Below, piece after piece: positions 35,101 through 43,434 of a DNA stretch of 64,000 nucleotides. The position numbers and the translations under genes are program-made. Every line of letters starts with the position of its first letter. Position 1 is the stretch's first letter. The stretch comes from Ensifer adhaerens (lineage in GTDB: Bacteria > Pseudomonadota > Alphaproteobacteria > Rhizobiales > Rhizobiaceae), in assembly GCF_013283195.1 (NCBI RefSeq), contig NZ_JABEKT010000002.1:1178001-1242000 (forward strand), written 5' to 3'. The notes under the pieces are model-generated. The model was not told the origin of the DNA and ran no database searches. It worked only from the letters and a program-made list of their open reading frames with translations.

Positions 35101-36264
35101 TCAGGTCGACGCCGGCGAGGGAACTGCGTTCGGCGCTGGTTTCAGCCTGTCGGTCAACACCAGGCTCACGGCGAGGAATGGAATGAGCATACCGAGGCCC
35201 AGGCGCATGTCGCTGTGTTCCGCGACCAGCCCGATCATTGGCGGTCCAATCAGAAAACCGAGAAGCGCCACGAAAGACAGGATGGCGACACTGGCTGCCG
35301 CCGGCCGGTCGTTCTGGTCGGCGGCGGCCGTGACCGCAAGCGGGAAGCCGACCGAGACGCCGAAGCCCATGGCCGCGAAGCCGACGAGAGCCACCCAGGC
35401 CGCAGGGCTCACCGCGACGAGGGCCAGCCCTGCGATGCTCGCAACGCCGCAGGCGCGGGCCACTGCAATCGGTCCATAGCTGGCCTTGAGGCGGTCGCCA
35501 CCAAAGCGTCCTGCAGCAACCATAAACGCGAAGATCGAATAGCCGAAGCCGGCGCCAGCACCGGTTAGTCCGAAAACGTCGCGGAGGTAGACCGCCGACC
35601 AGTCCGCCACCGCACCTTCCGTCATTGTGATGCCGAAGACGAAGAAGCAGATGCCGAGCAAGGCGCGGCTTGGACCGCGGCGTCTTGCGCCAACGATGGG
35701 CGCATCGGGCTTTTCCGTGGCGTGAAGATCGGGCAGTGTCCTGGCTGCCAGCAGGCTGATGGGCAACATCACCGCCGCTGTCATGAACACCGCCCATTCA
35801 GGCGATATACCAATCGCCGCCAAACCGATGCCGACCAGGCTACCCGCCATGATGCCGAGGCTCCAGAAGCCATGGCAGGTGCTCATGATCAACTGGCCGG
35901 ATCGCTTCTCGATTGCGTCGGCTTCGACGTTGAGGCCCAGTTCCAATGTCGCCAGCGCTACCCCGACGGCGGCGAGCGTTACGAAAAGAATCTCGATGCT
36001 TGGCGCCCATGTCGGCAGCCACACCAGGCCCAGGAACACCACAAATCCGTAGAGAATGGTGGCGCGGCCGCCGATCCGAGCAACGAACCGGCCAGCCAAC
36101 GGCAGGGTGAGCAGGATGCCGGCGGGCATGCCCAGCAGTGCGATTGCCAGTTCCGCCGGTCCGAGGCCGAGCTTCTGTTGAATGTCGGGAATGCGCGGCA
36201 GCCAGGAGCCGAAAGCGATCGGCTGCAGGAAGAAGATCAGCATGATGAGCCGTTGACTGGTCAT
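35101..36264 (-). CDS. MFS transporter (YbjJ-like)
   Basis: 387 aa with 12 predicted helices. N-terminus MTSQRLIMLIFFLQPIAFGSW then LPRIPDIQQKLGLG resembles the YbjJ/FucP-side branch of MFS proteins. The ATG at 36264 has GAGGAG eight bases upstream; ATG at 36270 has only 2-base spacing and is less likely. A 23-bp Fur-like palindrome lies 79 bases upstream. Substrate unknown; Fur-type control would suggest metal or siderophore-linked export, which is inference. Confidence 0.87.
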   Translation of the reverse strand: MTSQRLIMLIFFLQPIAFGSWLPRIPDIQQKLGLGPAELAIALLGMPAGILLTLPLAGRFVARIGGRATILYGFVVFLGLVWLPTWAPSIEILFVTLAAVGVALATLELGLNVEADAIEKRSGQLIMSTCHGFWSLGIMAGSLVGIGLAAIGISPEWAVFMTAAVMLPISLLAARTLPDLHATEKPDAPIVGARRRGPSRALLGICFFVFGITMTEGAVADWSAVYLRDVFGLTGAGAGFGYSIFAFMVAAGRFGGDRLKASYGPIAVARACGVASIAGLALVAVSPAAWVALVGFAAMGFGVSVGFPLAVTAAADQNDRPAAASVAILSFVALLGFLIGPPMIGLVAEHSDMRLGLGMLIPFLAVSLVLTDRLKPAPNAVPSPAST

Positions 36265-36666
36265 GCGCATTGCTCCTCGCGGTATCGTGCCGCCAATTTG
36301 CCCGTTTGTCCTTGCCCCGGCGACCCGGGTGCCGCGCGAGCGATTCTGAAAATCATTTTCAGAATTTCTGCGACAAGGCCGTGGGGCTGTCAACCGGGCG
36401 TTGCCGAGATGGCTCAGAATTCGATGTCCAAGATGCGCCAAACCCGATAGAAATTGCTGGTAGCGCACGTGACCTCCGTATGCGGCTTGTCGTGCGCTGT
36501 TCACCCGCTTTCGATAGGGCGGTGAAAAGAATGAACATGAACGCCTTGCGTTTGGTTCAATTGTCGCGAAGAGCACAATCAGCTGAGGAATGCGGTGGTT
36601 CGCGTGTCGGCCGTGAGAGGGCGCGGGCCGGGAATGACCTTATTCCCAACGGATCGGCGAGCGGCT
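36265..36666. other. 402-base gap upstream of the MFS gene
   Basis: Holds the ribosome site and promoter of the minus-strand MFS gene and the Fur-like palindrome at 36343-36365. I find no supported gene on either strand. Confidence 0.5.
36343..36365. promoter_or_regulatory. Fur-like palindrome upstream of MFS gene
   Basis: Perfect 11-1-11 palindrome whose core TGAAAAT-C-ATTTTCA (36347-36361) has the 7-1-7 layout of Fur boxes. In rhizobia the Fur homologue Mur (manganese) or other Fur-family regulators bind similar sites. It lies 79 bases from the MFS start. Which regulator binds is not known. Confidence 0.5.
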
Positions 36667-37479
36667 TCAGCCTTTGTCGATTTCGGCTGCGGCGATCTCC
36701 GCGATTTGCAGGGTCGGCACGATATGCTGCACCTCGCCGTCCTCGATGTGCCATGCCGCTGAAAGGCCAGCCCAGGCGAGTATCCATTGCAGCAGGCGTG
36801 TGCGCTCCAGTTGTGCGGCCTGAGCGACTACCGCCACCTGCCTTGCCAGACGGCCGGGAGCCGTGGCGATTGCATGGTCTGGATTGCAGAAGAGATTGGC
36901 GTAGTCGAACCCACGTTCACCCTTCAACCGTTTCGGATCGATAGCGAGCCAACCGCGATCCGCGAAATCGAGAATGTTGCCGTGGTGAATGTCGCCGTGA
37001 AGGGGGACGACATCGCGGGGGTCGGAAAGAAGGAGGCGCGCAGCCTTGGCGGACCGCTCCAGCAGCTCACCCTCTGGCGCCGTTGTGAGCGCCTGAAAGC
37101 GCTCAGCGAGCGGGATAAGGCAAGGCTCTGGTGCCTTGCGTGGTTTGTGAAGGGCCGCAACGGCGTTGCAGATGATATGGCTCGCTTCGTCATCTGCGCC
37201 ATTCGCTGCCATTTCCGCCAGCGAGCGGCCCCCGACCGCGCGCTCAAGCAGGATGGCATCGTCATCGTGCGCGAGCACGCGCGCAGCGCCGATCCCGTCC
37301 CACCATATCATGAGGCCAGCACCCCATTTCTCCACCGGCACCGTCGCAATCTTCAGCATGGCAGGCGCGCCGCCGCAAAGGACCGGAAGGAGACGGCTCG
37401 AATGCGTGACAATCGGATCCCCATCGGGCGTCAGCGCCCATCGGTCGATATAGGTCCTGAAGCGGTTGCCGTTGGCCAT
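36667..37479 (-). CDS. Aminoglycoside phosphotransferase family protein (streptomycin 6-kinase-like)
   Basis: 270 aa. The kinase catalytic loop HGDIHHGNILDF and the following DPKRLKGERGFDYANLF (DFG-equivalent region) match the APH(6)/streptomycin kinase group. The ATG at 37479 has GAGGA eight bases upstream; a TTG seven codons earlier is less likely. Such proteins can phosphorylate streptomycin, but chromosomal rhizobial members may have other hydroxylated substrates. Resistance is not proven by sequence. Confidence 0.83.
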   Translation of the reverse strand: MANGNRFRTYIDRWALTPDGDPIVTHSSRLLPVLCGGAPAMLKIATVPVEKWGAGLMIWWDGIGAARVLAHDDDAILLERAVGGRSLAEMAANGADDEASHIICNAVAALHKPRKAPEPCLIPLAERFQALTTAPEGELLERSAKAARLLLSDPRDVVPLHGDIHHGNILDFADRGWLAIDPKRLKGERGFDYANLFCNPDHAIATAPGRLARQVAVVAQAAQLERTRLLQWILAWAGLSAAWHIEDGEVQHIVPTLQIAEIAAAEIDKG

Positions 37480-37903
37480 GGTCTTCGTCCTCGTGCGCAA
37501 TGACCGCTATAGGCCACTTCGAACGAGGAACAAAGCTGCGCCCGCAAGGTCATTTCTTCTGGGCCGACGCATATCGACGAGATGTTGAGATGGTCCGCTT
37601 GGGATTTGTCGTCTCCGCTGATCTGCGTCTGGGGATCTCCTCTGACGAAGAACCGCGTTTGATCGACCGCTAGCGGAATGTGCTCATGTGACAATACAAA
37701 AAATGCATTAAGTACAATCCGATATCAAGTCCTTTTGAGATATTGGTTTCGAAAGCGCTTCGGCGCATCCCGAACGGATTTTTCCCACTCCGGCAGAATG
37801 ACGATCAATCATTTCTTTTGTCTACTATTTTAATAGACAATAGTCGGTGTCAGATCAGGGCTGAGCACCTGGCTTGAAACCGAGAGATGAAGGGACGGGC
37901 AGA
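37480..37903. other. 424-base gap between divergent kinase and binding-protein genes
   Basis: Contains promoters for both directions and the TTGTCTA inverted repeat at 37818-37840. No supported gene. The stretch 37690-37860 is notably AT-richer than its surroundings, as expected for a promoter region. Confidence 0.5.
37818..37840. promoter_or_regulatory. TTGTCTA inverted repeat upstream of binding protein
   Basis: TTGTCTA (37818-37824) and TAGACAA (37834-37840) flank an AT-rich 9-base spacer, 63 bases upstream of the binding-protein ATG. Candidate operator; regulator unknown. Confidence 0.4.
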
Positions 37904-38851
37904 ATGGGCATTCTCGATAATAGAAAACTTCTGGCAGCCGGCGCGATGGCCGCCATGATATTTGGTGCATCGGCGGCGTTGGCGGCCGACGCTTTCGATC
38001 TCAGCCCTGAGCAGGCAAACAGGTTGCGGGTGGAAAAGAACGACAAGCGCATCGCAGAGGTCCCTGCGGACTTCAAATTTGTCCAGGACGGCGCACTGAC
38101 AATCGGCATCAGCACCAGCGGCCATCTTCCGCTGCACGACTATGCATCCGACAGCAAGACGGTCATCGGTTATGACGTCGATCTGGCGCAAGCGATCGCC
38201 GACAGCCTCGGGCGCGATTTGCAGCTGGTTTCCGTCGCCTGGGCGGATTGGCCGCTTGGGTTGGTGTCCGGCAAGTTCGATGCAGTCATTTCCAACGTCA
38301 CGGTGACGGAGGAGCGCAAGGAGAAGTTCGACTTTTCCACCTATCGCAAGGATGAGTTGGGCTTCTACGTCAAGGCCGACAGCAGCATCCGGGCGATCAA
38401 GACGCCGAAGGACATCGCCGGTCTGAAGGTTATTACCGATGCCGGAACCAATCAGGAAAAGATCCTGCTCGAATGGGACAGGCAAAACCTTGCCGCCGGC
38501 CTGTCGGCGATCGAGGTGCAGTATTACGACGATGATGCCGTGAAGGATCTTGCCGTTCAGTCCGGGCGGGCGGACGTGGTGTTCAGTGTCAACGCGACGC
38601 AGGCCTATTCCGCCGCAATCAATGGCAAGACCAAGCTTGTGGGCACCGTCAGTGGCGGTTGGCCGATCTCGGCCGAAATTGCCGTTACGACCCGCAAGGG
38701 CAGCGGCCTGGCCGAACCGTTGACCGGTGTCATCAATGATCTGATCGCAAGCGGTGATTATCGCAAGATCCTGGAGACCTGGAAACTGGGTCCCGAAGCG
38801 ATCGAGAAGGCGCAGACCAACCCACCCGGCCTGCCGAAGAGCGGCTCGTGA
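37904..38851 (+). CDS. Polar amino-acid-type ABC substrate-binding protein
   Basis: 315 aa. Signal peptide (MGILDNRKLLAAGAMAAMIF, cleavage near ALA-AD). Family 3 solute-binding features: GALTIGISTSGHLPLHDY, VIGYDVDLAQAIADSLGRD, and VTVTEERKEKFDFSTYR. No permease or ATPase gene is adjacent; the next gene is a Cys/Met-metabolism PLP enzyme, which hints at a sulfur amino acid ligand. A textbook intrinsic terminator follows. The ATG at 37904 is chosen because a TTG further upstream adds nothing typical. Confidence 0.9.
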   Translation: MGILDNRKLLAAGAMAAMIFGASAALAADAFDLSPEQANRLRVEKNDKRIAEVPADFKFVQDGALTIGISTSGHLPLHDYASDSKTVIGYDVDLAQAIADSLGRDLQLVSVAWADWPLGLVSGKFDAVISNVTVTEERKEKFDFSTYRKDELGFYVKADSSIRAIKTPKDIAGLKVITDAGTNQEKILLEWDRQNLAAGLSAIEVQYYDDDAVKDLAVQSGRADVVFSVNATQAYSAAINGKTKLVGTVSGGWPISAEIAVTTRKGSGLAEPLTGVINDLIASGDYRKILETWKLGPEAIEKAQTNPPGLPKSGS

Positions 38852-38873
38852 AGCGGTGATCGATGCAATCCCG

Positions 38874-38901
38874 AGCCGGCGCGAGGCAGCGCCGGCTTTT
38901 T
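38874..38901 (+). terminator. Intrinsic terminator after binding protein
   Basis: Perfect 9-bp stem AGCCGGCGC (38874-38882) with GCGCCGGCT (38889-38897), loop GAGGCA, followed by five T. Textbook rho-independent terminator, 55 bases ahead of the next start. Confidence 0.88.
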
Positions 38902-38955
38902 GCATGCACGCCATCTCAGAACGCCGAGTCCCTCGGCATTGAAGTGCAGGATTTC

Positions 38956-40146
38956 ATGAACGACAGCGACGACATCTCAAAGAAGTTCGCAATCAATACC
39001 AAGCTGCAGCGGGCGGGATACGATCCGTTCGACTACCACGGATTCATCAATCCGCCGACGGTGCGTGCCTCAACGGTGCTCTTCCCGAACGCCAAGGCGA
39101 TGGAGAGCCACGACCAGAAATACACTTATGGCACACGCGGGACGCCGACGACGGATGCTCTTTGCGAGGCCATCAACGAGCTTGAAGGAGCCGCCGGTAC
39201 CTTGCTGGTGCCGTCGGGGCTTGCTGCCGTCACGCTCGCGTTCCTGGCGTTGCTGTCTCCGGGCGACCACGCGCTCATTGTCGATTCCGTCTACGGCAAC
39301 GTTCGCCATTTCTGCGACACGTTGCTTGCGCGGTTCGGCATCGAGGTCGAATACTACGATCCCGCCATTGGGGCCGCGATCGAGACCCTGTTCAAGCCGA
39401 ACACCAAGCTCGTTCACCTAGAGGCGCCTGGCTCCAACACATTCGAGATGCAGGACGTGCCCGCGATCACCACAGCCGCGCACCGCATCTCGGCCGTGGT
39501 GACGATGGACAATGCCTGGGCGACGCCGCTGTTCTTCAGGCCGCTCGACTTCGGCGTCGACGTCTCGATCCAGGCGGCAACCAAGTATCCGACGGGCAAT
39601 TCGGACATCTTGATGGGGACGGTATCCGCCAATGCGCAATATTGGCCGCGCCTCAGGCATATGAACGGGGCACTCGGACTATGTGGCGCACCGGATGACG
39701 CCTACCAGGCGCTGCGCGGATTGCGCACCATGGGCGTGCGTCTCGAACGGCACCAGAAGAGTGCGCTTGAAGTCGCGCAGTGGCTGGAAACACGCGGCGA
39801 TGTCGCCAGCGTCCTTTACCCCGCACTTGCGAGCTTTCCCGGCCACGACATCTGGAAGCGCGATTTCAAAGGCGCGAGCGGCGTCTTTTCCTTCGTGCTG
39901 AAAGTCACACGGACAGATGAGTTCAAGGCGAGAGCCCAGGCTTTCCTCGATGGCTTGTCACTGTTCGGGCTTGGCTATTCCTGGGGCGGGTTTGCGAGCC
40001 TCGCGCTTCACGTCGAACTCGCGGATCGGCGTATCCTGACCGCGCCTACGGAAGGGCCGGTGCTGCGGCTTCACATCGGCCTCGAAGACGTTGGGGACTT
40101 AAAGGCCGATCTTGAACGTGCTTTCGCGGCTGCCGCTGCAATCTGA
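38956..40146 (+). CDS. Cys/Met metabolism PLP-dependent enzyme (cystathionine beta-lyase type)
   Basis: 396 aa. PLP-fold type I enzyme of the MetC/MetB family: YGTRGTPTTDALCEAINELEG, VTMDNAWATPLFFRPLDFGVDVS, and the PLP lysine in QAATKYPTGNSDILMG. The C-terminal SLFGLGYSWGGFASL is conserved in cystathionine beta-lyases. It splits C-S bonds of cystathionine or cystine-like substrates. It follows a solute-binding gene after a terminator. ATG at 38956 is favoured; a reading from 38863 adds sequence overlapping the terminator. Confidence 0.92.
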   Translation: MNDSDDISKKFAINTKLQRAGYDPFDYHGFINPPTVRASTVLFPNAKAMESHDQKYTYGTRGTPTTDALCEAINELEGAAGTLLVPSGLAAVTLAFLALLSPGDHALIVDSVYGNVRHFCDTLLARFGIEVEYYDPAIGAAIETLFKPNTKLVHLEAPGSNTFEMQDVPAITTAAHRISAVVTMDNAWATPLFFRPLDFGVDVSIQAATKYPTGNSDILMGTVSANAQYWPRLRHMNGALGLCGAPDDAYQALRGLRTMGVRLERHQKSALEVAQWLETRGDVASVLYPALASFPGHDIWKRDFKGASGVFSFVLKVTRTDEFKARAQAFLDGLSLFGLGYSWGGFASLALHVELADRRILTAPTEGPVLRLHIGLEDVGDLKADLERAFAAAAAI

Positions 40147-40198
40147 GTCGCCGCCGCAGGTGCCCGTTCAAACGTTTTCTCCCTGACCCTGCGGTCGA

Positions 40199-40828
40199 TC
40201 AGGGCAGGGGGATGACGCCGGTGACATGGGGCACTTCATAGCCGCGCTTGACGGCGGCGCGAAGCGCAAGCCGCAGATACCAAGACCGGACGTTCGGGTA
40301 GTCCGAGAGATCGATCTTGTGGCGTTGAAAGCGCGAGACCCAGGGCCAGGTCGCGATATCGGCGATCGAATAGTCGTCGACCAGATACTCGCGGCCCTCA
40401 AGTCTGGCATCGAGCGTTTCGTATAGCCGTTGCGTGTCCCTCCGGAAGATCTCTTCGGCAAAGGGCGCCATGCCGGGGTTGTAGGTCAGGAAATTGTGGG
40501 CGTGGCCGAGCGTCGGGGCAAAACTGGCCGCCTGCCACATCGACCATTCGATCGTTTGGTGCCGTGCAGCGCCGCTCGGTGGAAGGAAGCGACCGGTCTT
40601 TTCTGCGAGATAGAAGAGGATGGCGCCGGACTCCGACAGAGTGATGCCAGCCGCATGGTCGATGATCGCCGGTATCTTGCCGCCCGGATTGATCGCCAGA
40701 TAATCTGGTGAGAATTGCGCGCCGCTCGTAATGTCGACAGCATGCGCGCGGTAGTCCAGGCCGAATTCTTCGAGGGCGATCGCGACCTTCAGCCCGTTCG
40801 GCGTGATCCAGGTGTAAAAATCGATCAT
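40199..40828 (-). CDS. Glutathione S-transferase
   Basis: 209 aa two-domain GST of the Ure2p/YfcG-like group: N-terminal thioredoxin fold MIDFYTWITPNGLKVAIALEE, then PAIIDHAAGITLSESGAILFYL with the conserved cis-Pro region and Glu-Ser-Gly; C-terminal helices include YLVDDYSIADIATWPW (N-capping box). It starts 7 bases after the ArsR regulator stop on the same strand, so the two form an operon. Likely roles are disulfide-bond oxidoreductase or glutathione conjugation in sulfur handling. Confidence 0.91.
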   Translation of the reverse strand: MIDFYTWITPNGLKVAIALEEFGLDYRAHAVDITSGAQFSPDYLAINPGGKIPAIIDHAAGITLSESGAILFYLAEKTGRFLPPSGAARHQTIEWSMWQAASFAPTLGHAHNFLTYNPGMAPFAEEIFRRDTQRLYETLDARLEGREYLVDDYSIADIATWPWVSRFQRHKIDLSDYPNVRSWYLRLALRAAVKRGYEVPHVTGVIPLP

Positions 40829-40835
40829 CTGGCGC

Positions 40836-41201
40836 TCAATCGAACATCAGTTCGTCGACCGGCAACTTCGCCATGCCGAAGCGGCCGGTAACATCATCCA
40901 GCCCGTCAAACATCTTGCGCAACGCAAGAACGATCGTTTCCACGCGGGGATCGGCGACCCTGTAGACAATAGCCTTGCCGTCGCGCCGCCCTTCGATGAC
41001 ACCTGCCTCGCGCAACTCCGCGAGCTGTTGCGACAGCGTCGGCTGGCGGATACCGAGCTCGGCTTCCAGCGCCGAGACCGAGGCTTGCGCCTCCATGAGA
41101 TAGCAAACGATTGCCAGGCGATTAGCGTTTGCCATCAATTTCAACAACTCGCTGGCCTCGCCAACGCTGCGACAGACCTTAGTCGGTGCCGGTTTCGTCA
41201 T
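40836..41201 (-). CDS. ArsR/SmtB family regulator, BigR/SqrR-like
   Basis: 121 aa winged-helix regulator. LLKLMANANRLAIVCYLMEAQ and IRQPTLSQQLAELREAGVIEGRRDGKAIVYRV closely follow the BigR/SqrR group of sulfide-responsive ArsR proteins. Cys33 sits where the first sensor Cys of BigR/SqrR lies, and Cys10 matches the extra N-terminal Cys of SqrR, but the second sensor Cys is missing (ALRKMFDG instead of a Cys-containing end). It is operonic with a GST and divergent from sulfonate genes, so a sulfur-related signal is plausible. Confidence 0.9.
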   Translation of the reverse strand: MTKPAPTKVCRSVGEASELLKLMANANRLAIVCYLMEAQASVSALEAELGIRQPTLSQQLAELREAGVIEGRRDGKAIVYRVADPRVETIVLALRKMFDGLDDVTGRFGMAKLPVDELMFD

Positions 41202-41219
41202 GATTGCCTCTCTCGCTTC

Positions 41220-41230
41220 ATAAAAAAGTA
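41220..41230. repeat. Direct repeat copy 1 (ATAAAAAAGTA)
   Basis: First of two identical 11-base copies exactly 150 bases apart in the arsR/sulfonate divergent promoter region; this one lies 19 bases upstream of the ArsR start. Confidence 0.55.
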
Positions 41231-41369
41231 AAGTGAGATTCGGTGGATTTCAATGCGCAGACCGGGATGAAACGTACCTGCGGCAGAACATTTTAATGTC
41301 GGTAGATTTTATAGATTAAATATCTCGCACTGCTGCCGGCAATGGCACGACCTTTCTCGCATTCAGTTT

Positions 41370-41380
41370 ATAAAAAAGTA
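41370..41380. repeat. Direct repeat copy 2 (ATAAAAAAGTA)
   Basis: Second copy, 37 bases upstream of the SsuA-like gene. One copy near each divergent start suggests paired binding sites for a shared regulator, possibly the ArsR protein (inference). Confidence 0.55.
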
Positions 41381-41416
41381 GATTGATCGTATTGGCACTG
41401 CAAGACTTCGATTGGA

Positions 41417-42268
41417 ATGGTCATGAGGATTGGCGTTCACCCCAACAACCTGCATTTGCGTTTGGCACGTCTGTGGCCAGGCGCGTTTGCTGAACTCGAT
41501 CCGGTATTCGTTCCTTACGGCGAGGGGCGGGATACCGCCGCGCTGATCGAACAAGGCGTCATCGATTTTGGCGGTACCGGATCGACGCCGCCACTTGAAG
41601 CTGATGCGCGTGGCCTTGGTGTCGAATACATCGCCGCCTCAGCTCCGCGTCCTTCCAATGGCGCCATCTTCGTTCGCGAGGCGAGCGACATTTCATCCGT
41701 CGCCGATCTTGTTGGTCGCCGGATTTCGTTGATCGACGGATCCTTTCACACCTATCTGCTCGCGCGCAGTCTGGAAGGAAAGGGCCTTGTTCTGTCCGAC
41801 GTCGAGCGGATCGAGAGTGGCACCCGGGATTCGCTGACGGAGTTGCTGGAGGGGCGTGTCGATGCCTGGGTGGCAATGTCACCGCGGCTGGAAAAGGCTA
41901 TCGAGCGATCCGATCTGCGGCTGCTTGTACGCTGCGGCGCAGCGATCCCGAACCGCTCCTTGTTCTGGACGCTGCGGCGAACCGGGCTTTCCGCCGGCGA
42001 ACGCGCTGCCATCGCCATGGAGCTCAACCGTATCGGCAGGGAGATTGCCGACGACCCGAAGACGGCAGCACGCCTGCTCGCTGCGGATGACCGCACGGCG
42101 ACGGATGCCGATGTTTGGGAGCGAGTCGTACGCTCGCGTGATTTTGCGGTCGGCCCGATCGATGGCGCCGTTCTCGCCGAACAGCAGGAGGAAGCCGACA
42201 CGCTCCACCGTCATGGGCATTTCCATCATTCCATAACGGTCGGCCAACCCTTGAAGACAGCATATTGA
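41417..42268 (+). CDS. SsuA/PhnD-type solute-binding-fold protein without signal peptide
   Basis: 283 aa. Sequence pieces such as MRIGVHPNNLHLRLARLWPG, DFGGTGSTPPLEADARGLGVEYIAA and RRISLIDGSFHTYLLARSLEGKG (split here into parts) follow sulfonate/nitrate-type binding proteins of the SsuA family. There is no signal sequence: the first strand begins at residue 3. Bases upstream are non-coding promoter, so a missed leader peptide is unlikely. It is 10 bases upstream of the SsuD-type monooxygenase. It may act in the cytoplasm as a sulfonate-sensing or substrate-delivery protein; a normal periplasmic receptor is ruled out unless the start is wrong. Confidence 0.83.
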   Translation: MVMRIGVHPNNLHLRLARLWPGAFAELDPVFVPYGEGRDTAALIEQGVIDFGGTGSTPPLEADARGLGVEYIAASAPRPSNGAIFVREASDISSVADLVGRRISLIDGSFHTYLLARSLEGKGLVLSDVERIESGTRDSLTELLEGRVDAWVAMSPRLEKAIERSDLRLLVRCGAAIPNRSLFWTLRRTGLSAGERAAIAMELNRIGREIADDPKTAARLLAADDRTATDADVWERVVRSRDFAVGPIDGAVLAEQQEEADTLHRHGHFHHSITVGQPLKTAY

Positions 42269-42278
42269 GGACCTTAAC

Positions 42279-43409
42279 GTGAACGTATTCTGGTATATGT
42301 GCGCGCCCGACGGCGCTTATCCTTGGCAGCCGGAGGGTTCCCGCAAGGTCGATTACGGCTACTACAAGCAACTGGCGCAAGCCTATGACCATCTTGGCTA
42401 TACCGGCGCCCTGTTTGCAACTGGCGCTCACGACGTCTGGGTACTGGCGAGCGCGCTGCTCTCCCACACCGAACGTCTGCGTTTCCTGGTCGCGATCCAT
42501 CCCGGGCTGGTCGCTCCAACGCTGCTTGCCAAGATGGCCGCCACCTTCCAGGAGTTTTCGCGCGATCGCCTGTTGATCAACGTGGTCTCCGGCGACGCCA
42601 AGATGCTCGGCGCCTACGGGATGATGCTGCCGCATGACGAGCGTTACGATATGGCGGATGAGTATCTGCAGCTCTGGCACAGACTGTTTGCCGGCGAAAG
42701 CGTCACCCACAAGGGCAAGTATTTTTCGACCGAAGGCGCCAAGCTCGCGCTACCCGTCAGCGAAACGATCGCCCCTCCGCCGCTGTGGTTCGGCGGCTCA
42801 TCCGACAAGGCGATCGATGTCGCGGCCAAGCATGTCGATACCTATCTGTCCTGGGGCGAGACGCCGGAGCAGATCCGGCACAAGATCGAGACGGTGAGGG
42901 TCCGTGCCGCCCAATACGGGCGTGAACTCCAGTATGGCATTCGCCTCTACGTCATCGTGCGTGACACCGATGAGCAAGCCTGGGAGGCGGCAGCCGATCT
43001 TTACGCGCGCATGGACGACACCGCGATTGCCTCCAACCAACGGTTTGTTGGCAAAAGCGATTCCGTCGGTCAGCAACGCATGACGGCAATGCATGGTGGC
43101 CTCAAACCGGATAATCTGCGCGATCTTGAAGTCGCCCCCAATCTCTGGGCGGGCATCGGGTTGGTCAGACCGGGACCGGGCACGGCGATCGTCGGCTCAC
43201 CGGACACTGTCCTTCGCACGCTCGAAGCCTATCAGCAGGCCGGCGTGGAGACGTTCATCCTGTCAGGCATGCCACTGCTCGAAGAGGCCTATCGCTTCGG
43301 CGAAAAGGTCCTGCCGCGCCTTGATGTTCAGCGTGATGTTGCACCGGCGCGCAACTTCACCTGGTCCACCCTGTTTGACCGCGATCTGTCCACCGTGAAG
43401 AGCGCTTGA
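42279..43409 (+). CDS. SsuD-type alkanesulfonate monooxygenase (LLM-class flavin-dependent)
   Basis: 376 aa, the usual size of SsuD. FMNH2-dependent luciferase-like fold with FWYMCAPDGAYPW, LRFLVAIHPGLVAPTLLAKM, VVSGDAKMLGAYG and WFGGSSDKAID. These enzymes release sulfite from alkanesulfonates using reduced flavin from a separate reductase; no reductase gene is adjacent. Its place between a SsuA-like gene and a TRAP transporter suggests a sulfonate use operon with unusual uptake. A dimethylsulfone or related LLM monooxygenase is possible. Confidence 0.9.
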   Translation: MNVFWYMCAPDGAYPWQPEGSRKVDYGYYKQLAQAYDHLGYTGALFATGAHDVWVLASALLSHTERLRFLVAIHPGLVAPTLLAKMAATFQEFSRDRLLINVVSGDAKMLGAYGMMLPHDERYDMADEYLQLWHRLFAGESVTHKGKYFSTEGAKLALPVSETIAPPPLWFGGSSDKAIDVAAKHVDTYLSWGETPEQIRHKIETVRVRAAQYGRELQYGIRLYVIVRDTDEQAWEAAADLYARMDDTAIASNQRFVGKSDSVGQQRMTAMHGGLKPDNLRDLEVAPNLWAGIGLVRPGPGTAIVGSPDTVLRTLEAYQQAGVETFILSGMPLLEEAYRFGEKVLPRLDVQRDVAPARNFTWSTLFDRDLSTVKSA

Positions 43410-43434
43410 GCCTCTCGTCAAAAGGTATGTTTGC

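Noticed and set aside
36265-36576. N-terminal extension of the YbjJ-like MFS gene
   Set aside because: The extension crosses the Fur-like palindrome and has no membrane helix; the ATG at 36264 gives the normal start.
41341-41362. Second sigma-54 promoter before the SsuA-like gene
   Set aside because: TGGCACG is present but the -12 TTGC element is not at the right distance.
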